Assembly (NCBI RefSeq): GCF_000685075.1
Contig: NZ_BAYD01000063.1
Span: 1-58,361 of the forward strand
From: Paraburkholderia oxyphila NBRC 105797
GTDB lineage: Bacteria > Pseudomonadota > Gammaproteobacteria > Burkholderiales > Burkholderiaceae
DNA: 58,361 bases
Direction: 5' to 3'
Shown here: piece by piece, positions 52,409-58,361 of the stretch
How the letters are laid out: every line of letters starts with the position of its first letter
Numbering within the stretch: position 1 is the first letter of the stretch
Notes under the pieces: generated by a model
Seen by the model: the letters and a program-made list of their open reading frames with translations, nothing else
Databases searched by the model: none
What the model was told of the DNA's origin: nothing
Program-made: the position numbers and the translations under genes

Positions 52409-53179
52409 TCAGATCGACTTGACCTCGCCACCGTCCATCCTGAGCGTCGTGCCGGTCATCCAGTGCGCGGCGGGGGACACCACGAAGGCCATCAGCTCGG
52501 CGATTTCCTCCGGCGTGCCATAGCGCGCGATGCCCGCCTCCGCGGGAAAGCGGGCCGTCGCCTCCTCCACGCTCATGTTGTGCAGCGGCGCCCAATGCGC
52601 CAGATACGACTGGCGGCGGCCCGTCATCACGGGCCCGGGCAGCACGCTGTTGACCTGCACGCCGTCGGCAATGCCGCGATCCGAGAACGCCTTGGCAAGC
52701 GCCACGATGGCCGCGTTGATGGTGCCGACCGCCGCATACGGCGCCTTCGGAAACAGTGCGGAATTGCCCGACATCAGCACCACCGAGCCCCCACTCGACT
52801 TTAGCGACGGCCATGCCGCTATCGTCAGGCGCCGCGCGCCGTGCAGCTTCAGCGCGAGACCGCGCTCCCACTCGTCGTCGGTCATCTCGAACACGTCGAT
52901 CTGTGGCACCGCGCCCGCGATATTGAGCAGCGCGTCGATCCGGCCATACGCCGCGAGGGTTTGGGCCACCACCTGCGGCGCGGCCTCGGGCTGCGAAAGA
53001 TCGGCATCGATGACGAGCGCTTGCGCGCCTGCCTCGACCACCGCCGCGGCCGTCTCTTCAAGATGCTCGCGGCTGCGCGCGACCAGCGCAAGCGCGTCGA
53101 AGTCCCGCGCGAGACGAACCGCCGTCGCGCGTCCGATACCCTGGCTTGCGCCCGTGACAATTGCAACTCGACCAACCAT
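52409..53179 (-). CDS. SDR-family oxidoreductase lacking the active-site lysine
   Basis: 256 residues. The nucleotide motif TGASQGIG, NIAGA (NNAG variant) and the catalytic Ser region MSGNSA are present, and Y148 stands at the active-site position, but the residue four further on is Gly152 instead of Lys. GAGGAG precedes ATG 53179. It is the third gene of an operon with two alpha/beta hydrolases. Activity may be altered or lost. Confidence 0.82.
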   Translation of the reverse strand: MVGRVAIVTGASQGIGRATAVRLARDFDALALVARSREHLEETAAAVVEAGAQALVIDADLSQPEAAPQVVAQTLAAYGRIDALLNIAGAVPQIDVFEMTDDEWERGLALKLHGARRLTIAAWPSLKSSGGSVVLMSGNSALFPKAPYAAVGTINAAIVALAKAFSDRGIADGVQVNSVLPGPVMTGRRQSYLAHWAPLHNMSVEEATARFPAEAGIARYGTPEEIAELMAFVVSPAAHWMTGTTLRMDGGEVKSI

Positions 53180-53254
53180 GATGCAGCTCCTCGTGAATCG
53201 TGGAATCAGGCTCGCAGTGGCGCACGGCACAAGCCGTTGCGCCGCTCGCGGTCA

Positions 53255-54109
53255 TCAACGGACGAGAAAGTCCGAGATGGCTTCGGCAATTTCCGCCGCA
53301 TGGGTCTCCAGCGCGAAATGCCCCGTATCGAAGAAGCGCACCACGGCGTCCGGCATGTCACGCTGGAACGCTTGCGCGCCCGGTGGCAAGAAGAATGGAT
53401 CGTTCTTGCCCCATACCGCGAGAAATGGCGGCCGGTGCGTGCGGAAATACTCCTGGAACGCAGGATACAGCGCGACGTTGTTCCGATAGTCGCGAAACAG
53501 ATCGAGCTGGATCTCGCTCGCGCCGGGCCGTTCGAGATAGTGAGCGTCGAGCGTGTACCCGTCCGGCGATACGGACTCCGTATCGCTCACGCCATGCGTG
53601 TATTGCCATACCGTGGTCTCGTACGTAAGCATCGCGCGCAGCGCCTCGCGATTCGCGGGCGACGCATCCTGCCAGTACGCACGGATCGGATTCCAGCCGT
53701 CGCTCAGCCCTTCTTCATAAGCGTTGCCATTCTGCGAAATGATCGCGGTAATCCGCTCGGGATGCTTGAGCGCAAGCCGAAAGCCCGTGGGCGCACCGTA
53801 ATCGAAGACGTAGACGGCAAAGCGGTCGAAGCCGATCACTTCCGTGAAGCGGTCGATGACGGCAGCGATATTCTCGAAGCTGTAGACGAAGCGCTCGCGC
53901 CCCGGCATGTCCGACTGCCCGAACCCCGGCAGGTCCGGCGCGACGATATGAAATTGTCCGGCCAGCCGCGGAATCAGGTCGCGAAACATATGGCTCGAAC
54001 TCGGAAAGCCGTGCAGCAGCAACAGCTTCGGCGCGCCTGGGCGGCCGGCTTCACGGTAGAAGACGCGAAAACCGTCCACGTCGGCGTTTCGATAGGCGAT
54101 GGTGCTCAT
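53255..54109 (-). CDS. alpha/beta hydrolase of the haloalkane dehalogenase/epoxide hydrolase type
   Basis: 284 residues. HGFPSSSHMF oxyanion region, D103 at the nucleophile elbow (VFDYGAPTG), an acid in WGKNDPFF and the His of FFDTGHFALE. An Asp nucleophile marks dehalogenases and epoxide hydrolases rather than esterases. GGAGGA precedes ATG 54109. It is the second gene of the operon and starts 56 bp behind the first. Confidence 0.85.
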   Translation of the reverse strand: MSTIAYRNADVDGFRVFYREAGRPGAPKLLLLHGFPSSSHMFRDLIPRLAGQFHIVAPDLPGFGQSDMPGRERFVYSFENIAAVIDRFTEVIGFDRFAVYVFDYGAPTGFRLALKHPERITAIISQNGNAYEEGLSDGWNPIRAYWQDASPANREALRAMLTYETTVWQYTHGVSDTESVSPDGYTLDAHYLERPGASEIQLDLFRDYRNNVALYPAFQEYFRTHRPPFLAVWGKNDPFFLPPGAQAFQRDMPDAVVRFFDTGHFALETHAAEIAEAISDFLVR

Positions 54110-54165
54110 GAGGTTCCTCCTCGGGAAACATGCAGTTGTGCGAATGAATGCGGCTGGCGTGCGTT

Positions 54166-54861
54166 TCACTGCGCGGAAACAGACGCCAGCGCCTGCGAAA
54201 TCACTTCGGTGACAAGGTCCGGCGCCGTCACGCCCGGCGTGTGGTCGGCATCCGACTCGACGATATGCGCATTCATGCGCCGCGCCATGAAGCGCTGCGT
54301 CGCCGGATCGATCATGCGGTCCTGCCCGGCGACGAGGAACCACGCGGGCGTGTCCTTCCAGCGCGGCCGCCCCACCGCCTCGCCGATGCAGGCCGCCGCA
54401 ATCGGCCGCTGGATCGCCGCCAGCACCGCGGCCTCGTTCGGCGTGGCGTGCTGTGCGAATGCATTCGCGAATGCCTCGCGCGGGAGCCATATCCAGCCGT
54501 GCGGGTCCGGCGCGAGCTTCGGTGCCTGCGGGTGGGGGTCTCCACGATGGAACACGTCGGCCACCGTTTCACCCTCGTCGGGCGCGAGCGCGGCCACGTA
54601 GACCAGCGCCGCGACACGATCGACCCGCGCCGCGCCGATCACGGCACCCGCATAGGCGTGCCCAACCAGCACGACCGGACCGCCGACGCGCTCGATCGCG
54701 CGCTCGAGCGCGGCCACATCGTCTTGCAGGGACGTGAGCGGCAGCGGCGCCGCAACCGCCGCGACGCCACGCGCGTTCAACCCCTCGATAACCTTGCTCC
54801 AGCTCGATCCGTCCGCCCATGCACCGTGGACCAGCACCACGCCCGTATTGCCAGAAGACAT
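54166..54861 (-). CDS. alpha/beta hydrolase-like protein with Ala at the nucleophile position
   Basis: 231 residues. VLVHGAWADGSSW at the N terminus and GHAYAGAVIGAA at the elbow; A69 stands where the catalytic Ser is expected (GHSYGG in relatives). The His of DADHTPGVTAPD and an acid in AGQDRMID remain. AAGGAG precedes ATG 54861. First gene of the operon divergent from the CGNR regulator. Confidence 0.82.
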   Translation of the reverse strand: MSSGNTGVVLVHGAWADGSSWSKVIEGLNARGVAAVAAPLPLTSLQDDVAALERAIERVGGPVVLVGHAYAGAVIGAARVDRVAALVYVAALAPDEGETVADVFHRGDPHPQAPKLAPDPHGWIWLPREAFANAFAQHATPNEAAVLAAIQRPIAAACIGEAVGRPRWKDTPAWFLVAGQDRMIDPATQRFMARRMNAHIVESDADHTPGVTAPDLVTEVISQALASVSAQ

Positions 54862-54921
54862 GTCTTGCTCCTTCGACTTGAGAAGCGCCGCTATTGGCGA
54901 TCGCCATCGGCGCGGGAATTT

Positions 54922-54994
54922 GTAACCCGTCAATGCATGTCTTAGAGGTTACAAACACGGTGCGTAACTTGTCAAGACATTTTTTAGAGGTTAC
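54922..54994. promoter_or_regulatory. two 31-bp operator-like repeats in the divergent intergenic region
   Basis: Positions 54922-54952 and 54964-54994 share GTAAC-x2-GTCAA-x2-CAT-x-T-x-TTAGAGGTTAC, differing at only six of 31 bases. Each copy is itself bounded by inverted GTAAC/GTTAC arms. The period is 42 bp, four helical turns. They occupy nearly the whole gap between the hydrolase operon and the CGNR gene and are most likely operators of that regulator. Confidence 0.75.
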
Positions 54995-55003
54995 TATTTC
55001 TTC

Positions 55004-55678
55004 ATGATCCACGCCGATTCATCACACGAAATGGACTATCGACCGCTCCCCGCGATCTTCGTGGCCGACGCACCGGGCCTCGACTTTCTGAATTCAGTCG
55101 CCACGCCGGTGGATGAGCCGGTCGACTGGATCGGCGATGGAGAGGGCTTGCTCGACTGGCTGGAGCAGGCGCAGATGGTGCCGCGCGAAGCGCTGGCGGC
55201 GTTGCGCGCGCAGTTCGGTCAGGCCGAGTTCGACGCCGTTGCCGCGCAAGCGAGGGCACTGCGCGAGTGGTTCAGGGCATTCGTGCACGAGCGCAAAGGC
55301 CAGCCATTGCGCGCTGCCGATTTGCACGCGCTCGAACCCCTGAACCGCTTGCTCGAACGCGACGAGCAACACGGCGAGCTCGTGGCCAACACCCCTGACG
55401 GCGCATCCTCATTCGCACTACGCGCGGAGCGCCGGCACAAAACACCGGAGTCCTTATTGATGCCGATAGCGGAAGCACTGGCAAAACTGGTGTGCGACGA
55501 GGACTTCACGCATGTGAAAGCCTGCGAGGGCCCGCGTTGCACGCTACTATTCGCAGACCACACGCGCGGCCATGCGCGGCGCTGGTGCAGCATGGCTATT
55601 TGTGGCAATCGGGCGAAGGTGGCCGCGCACCGCAAGCGGCTCAAAGACGCGCAAGCCCAGGACAGCGACGCGCGATAG
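55004..55678 (+). CDS. ABATE/CGNR zinc-finger transcription regulator
   Basis: 224 residues. An N-terminal ABATE-type ligand domain (about 15-140, GLDFLNSVATPVDEPVDWI) and a C-terminal CGNR zinc finger (CEGPRCTLLFADHTRG, RRWCSMAICGNRAKVAAHRK). The family acts as stress- or ligand-dependent regulators, usually next to the genes they control. The first ATG has a weak ribosome site and lies only 10 bases after the second operator repeat; ATG 55031 is an alternative. Confidence 0.88.
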   Translation: MIHADSSHEMDYRPLPAIFVADAPGLDFLNSVATPVDEPVDWIGDGEGLLDWLEQAQMVPREALAALRAQFGQAEFDAVAAQARALREWFRAFVHERKGQPLRAADLHALEPLNRLLERDEQHGELVANTPDGASSFALRAERRHKTPESLLMPIAEALAKLVCDEDFTHVKACEGPRCTLLFADHTRGHARRWCSMAICGNRAKVAAHRKRLKDAQAQDSDAR

Positions 55679-55689
55679 CCGGGCGGGAC

Positions 55690-56235
55690 TCAATCCGGCT
55701 GAGTCGTCTGGAGCGGCTGAAACGGCACCATCTGATAGAGCGGCCCCTCGGCGCGCGAGCCGCACAGATGACCGTGAAAGGGCGTGGTCAGCGCGCCCTC
55801 TCCAATGCCGATCCTGACAAAAGCCGGATCGATGCATTGCGTGTCGTCGAAGACTTCGCCCGTTACCCAACGCAGACTTGCGCGCACGCGTGCCTGCGCG
55901 GGAATCTCGACGGGCAGCAGCACGGGCCCCGGGTTCATGCCGCGTATCGGCTGCAAGGACGCGCGCAGTGCCTCATCGCGCGCATCGAGGAAGGTCACGT
56001 CCGGGCGCGCGGGCAGCCGGCACGCGGTGGCGCCGAGATTGCGCAGTACCACATAGGTGCCGCCGTGGGACATGCCGGTGAACTCTCCGCCACCATCGTC
56101 GAGGCTCAATTCGAGCTGGCCGGGCGCGCACGGCGCTACATCGGCGGATGCGCTCGTGGTGCATGCGCAAACCATCGAGAGCAGCAATGCGCCGATGCAC
56201 GCGGTCGAAATACGCTTCCTGTCGCTTGCGCTCAT
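55690..56235 (-). CDS. exported DUF4232 protein
   Basis: 181 residues. A hydrophobic leader (ACIGALLLSMVCACTTSASA) suggests export, possibly as a lipoprotein through Cys at the end of the helix. The rest matches DUF4232 (ELSLDDGGGEFTGMSHGGTY, LRNLGATACRLPARPDVTFL). Its function is unknown; the domain is a beta-sandwich in related proteins. Confidence 0.78.
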   Translation of the reverse strand: MSASDRKRISTACIGALLLSMVCACTTSASADVAPCAPGQLELSLDDGGGEFTGMSHGGTYVVLRNLGATACRLPARPDVTFLDARDEALRASLQPIRGMNPGPVLLPVEIPAQARVRASLRWVTGEVFDDTQCIDPAFVRIGIGEGALTTPFHGHLCGSRAEGPLYQMVPFQPLQTTQPD

Positions 56236-56340
56236 GGCTTTCCTCGCCTATTCATCGGACAATTACGGACTATAGCGCGTGCGGACCACGCCGCGCGCGA
56301 CCACTGCGCTGCCGATATAGCACATATACGCGCCACCCAA

Positions 56341-56367
56341 TAAAGTTCTCGCCGAATCGACCGATAA
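56341..56367 (+). promoter_or_regulatory. FliA (sigma28)-type flagellar class 3 promoter
   Basis: TAAA (56341-56344), exactly 15 bases, then ACCGATAA (56360-56367), 7 of 8 matches to the -10 consensus GCCGATAA. It lies 41 bp before the chemoreceptor ATG, as expected for a class 3 motility gene. Confidence 0.8.
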
Positions 56368-56408
56368 CGTTTAACAGACCCGCGGTTTAACGTTGTCGAG
56401 ACCCCTTC

Positions 56409-58286
56409 ATGTCCATCTGGCGCAAGCTTTCCATTCAGAACAAACTGGTTCTGAGCATGACCACCTGCCTGCTGATCTTCATCGGCATTTCGAGCGGGCT
56501 GAGCATCTGGCTAATTGGCGACACGGTGCGCGCGCGCGTCGTGCAAGACGAACTGCCAACTGCCGTGAAGGGCATTCGCGCCGACATCGAGCGCCAGCTC
56601 GCGGGGCCCATCACCGCGGCGCAGGCCATGGCGACCGATCCCTTTCTCCAGCAATGGGAGGCCGACGGCGAGCCCGACGCCGGCACCGCCATGTGGATGC
56701 GCCTTGCGCAGAACGTGAAGACGGAGCAGAAGGCCGTCAGCGTGCAATGGGCGTCCACGAAGAGCGGCAACTACTACACCGAAGCCGGCCTGCAGCGCAA
56801 GCTCGGCGACCACGATCAGTGGCTCCAGGCCTTCCTCGCCACCGGCAAGCCCTATGAAGTGAGCATGGACCGCGACGTGAGCCTCGGCACCTACACCATG
56901 TTCATCAACGCGCGCGTGGACGGCGCGAACGGCCAGGCGGGCCCGACTGGCGTGGCGTCCATGGCGCTCTCGGTGGACGCGCTGGCCGCGGGCGTCGCGA
57001 GCTACAAGATCGGCGAGACGGGTTTTGCGTATCTCGTGCATCCGGACGGCGCGATCATGATCCACCGCGACACCGCGCTGGTCGACGGCAAGCACTTCCT
57101 CAAGGACCTGCCCGGCATGCCCGCCGACGCCGCGTCCAGGCTGCTGTCTGGCCAGCCCTACACCTATATGAGCTACACGCCGCCCGGTGGGCCGCGATTC
57201 ATCGCTACCTCGTTCGTTCCGCAGTTGAATGCCTACGTCGTGGTGGAGGTGCCGCAGGCTGAAATGCTCGGGCCGTTCGAGCGCGCGATCCGTATGGCGA
57301 CCGTCATTGCCGCCGTCGTGGGTCTCGCTGGCGCACTCGCGGTGATCCTGCTGGTGGGGCGCGCCATTGCCGCGCCGGTGCGCCGCGCGGCCACGCTGCT
57401 TGCGGAGATCGCAAGCGGCCAGGGCGACCTCACCCGCCAGATGAAAGTCGAGAGCACGGATGAAATCGGGCAGCTCGCCGACGCGTTCAACCGCTTCGTA
57501 GCGTCGATGAACACGCTCGTGCGCCGCGTGCGGGCCTCTTCGATGTCGATCGCGATTGGCTCCTCGCAGATCGCAATGGGCAATGCCGACTTGAGCCAGC
57601 GCACCGAAGATCAGGCGAGCAATCTCGAGCGGACTGCGGCTTCGATGGAGGAGATCACGGCTGCTGTGAAGAACAATTCGGAGACGGCGCACACTGCTGC
57701 GCAGATGGCCAGCCGGGCCTCCGGCGCGGCGGCGCAAGGCGGGGAGGTGGTTGGGCAGGTGGTGAGCACGATGGAGCAGATCAGCGAGGCGTCGCGCAAG
57801 ATCTCGGAGATCATTGTGGTGATCGATAGCATCGCCTTTCAGACGAATATTCTCGCGCTCAACGCGGCGGTGGAGGCTGCGCGTGCTGGCGAGCAGGGGC
57901 GCGGTTTCGCGGTGGTGGCTTCGGAGGTGCGCAATCTTGCGCAGCGCAGTGCGCAGGCTGCCCGAGAGATCAAGTCGTTGATCGAGCATAGTGCGGGGAC
58001 GGTGGATGCCGGGTCGCGGCTGGTTGCCGATGCCGGCAAGGTGATGGACGATGTCGTTTCGCAGGTGCAGAGCGTTAGCACCATGATGAGTGAGATTACT
58101 TCGGCTAGTCTGGAGCAGAGTGCGGGTATTGGGCAGATTGGCGATGCGGTGCAGTTGCTCGATCAGGTGACGCAGCAGAATGCGGCGCTGGTGGAGGAAA
58201 GTGCCGCGGCGGCGGAGAGCTTGAAGCAGCAAGCGGCGGAGCTTGATCAGCTGGTGGCTGTGTTCAAAGTTGGGGAAGATGTTTGA
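56409..58286 (+). CDS. methyl-accepting chemotaxis protein
   Basis: 625 residues. First membrane helix at about 12-37, a Cache-like periplasmic sensor of about 250 residues, second helix near 295-318, HAMP domain, and a full signalling domain with the conserved hairpin tip (IDSIAFQTNILALNAAVEAA). The protein ends VFKVGEDV without an NWETF-type tether. The ligand is unknown; small carboxylates or amino acids are common for this architecture. Confidence 0.9.
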   Translation: MSIWRKLSIQNKLVLSMTTCLLIFIGISSGLSIWLIGDTVRARVVQDELPTAVKGIRADIERQLAGPITAAQAMATDPFLQQWEADGEPDAGTAMWMRLAQNVKTEQKAVSVQWASTKSGNYYTEAGLQRKLGDHDQWLQAFLATGKPYEVSMDRDVSLGTYTMFINARVDGANGQAGPTGVASMALSVDALAAGVASYKIGETGFAYLVHPDGAIMIHRDTALVDGKHFLKDLPGMPADAASRLLSGQPYTYMSYTPPGGPRFIATSFVPQLNAYVVVEVPQAEMLGPFERAIRMATVIAAVVGLAGALAVILLVGRAIAAPVRRAATLLAEIASGQGDLTRQMKVESTDEIGQLADAFNRFVASMNTLVRRVRASSMSIAIGSSQIAMGNADLSQRTEDQASNLERTAASMEEITAAVKNNSETAHTAAQMASRASGAAAQGGEVVGQVVSTMEQISEASRKISEIIVVIDSIAFQTNILALNAAVEAARAGEQGRGFAVVASEVRNLAQRSAQAAREIKSLIEHSAGTVDAGSRLVADAGKVMDDVVSQVQSVSTMMSEITSASLEQSAGIGQIGDAVQLLDQVTQQNAALVEESAAAAESLKQQAAELDQLVAVFKVGEDV

Positions 58287-58304
58287 AGCGCTATCGCGCT
58301 TTGT

Positions 58305-58336
58305 GCTTTCGCGGGTTGGCGCTTTCGCGCGTTGGC
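58305..58336. repeat. tandem 16-bp repeat behind the chemoreceptor gene
   Basis: GCTTTCGCGGGTTGGC (58305-58320) and GCTTTCGCGCGTTGGC (58321-58336), one base different. The remaining bases to the window end show no gene. Confidence 0.75.
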
Positions 58337-58361
58337 CTTAACTTGTTTTCGCGGCGGGCCG

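Noticed and set aside
56511..58232. 573-codon minus-strand open frame opposite the chemoreceptor
   Set aside because: His/Arg-rich antisense frame of a conserved gene.

Overview
The window is GC-rich, densely coding DNA without rRNA operons, recognisable insertion sequences, phage genes or CRISPR. Gene content (Burkholderia-type porin, PhaB, AzlCD/Lrp, Acg-like oxidoreductase, many universal stress proteins, PQQ alcohol oxidation) points to a betaproteobacterium of the Burkholderiaceae, probably Paraburkholderia, Caballeronia or Burkholderia. That assignment is inferred from family resemblance only.

Region 1 (about 1-22.8 kb) is a low-oxygen/dormancy locus. It encodes six universal stress proteins, an Hsp20, a CBS-BON protein, PhaB, a PfkB kinase, an Acg-like nitroreductase fold protein, a beta-CASP RNase-like hydrolase, an HPF/RaiA-like protein, a small cytochrome c, a lipoprotein and several small unknowns. 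In the middle lie the regulators: two histidine kinases, a NarL/FixJ-type response regulator, a stand-alone receiver and an FNR/Anr-type regulator with the cluster cysteines. Twelve 14-bp FNR/Anr boxes (TTGAY-N4-RTCAA type) lie in front of the transcription units. Eleven of them, and probably all twelve, sit 21-22 bp upstream of a -10-like hexamer, the geometry of class II activation. The content parallels the mycobacterial DosR regulon and, from memory, the low-oxygen-activated (lxa) locus of Burkholderia cenocepacia.

Region 2 (22.0-32.6 kb) holds a DUF1275 membrane protein, an AraC-type and a MocR-type regulator, and a minus-strand module hyuB-hyuA-NCS1 permease-porin, which looks like uptake and hydrolysis of a hydantoin- or oxoproline-like lactam.

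Region 3 (32.6-48.6 kb) is a quinoprotein alcohol oxidation system: TonB receptor, sigma54 activator, pqqABCDE, a PQQ alcohol dehydrogenase with the Asp-x-Asp signature of lanthanide enzymes, a solute-binding/cytochrome c fusion, aldehyde dehydrogenase, and tonB-exbB-exbD. I find four sigma54-type promoters (receptor, pqqA, dehydrogenase, aldehyde dehydrogenase). Upstream of them are five copies of a 17-bp dyad, TGT-N11-ACA with a GCAACA arm, a good candidate binding site for the encoded activator. Together they suggest one regulon coupling cofactor synthesis, metal or cofactor uptake and alcohol oxidation.

Region 4 (48.7-58.4 kb) contains tRNA-Leu(GAG), an alpha/beta hydrolase, azlCD with a divergent Lrp-type regulator, a GGDEF protein, a three-gene hydrolase/SDR operon divergent from a CGNR-type regulator with two near-identical 31-bp operator-like repeats between them, a DUF4232 protein, and a chemoreceptor behind a FliA-type promoter.
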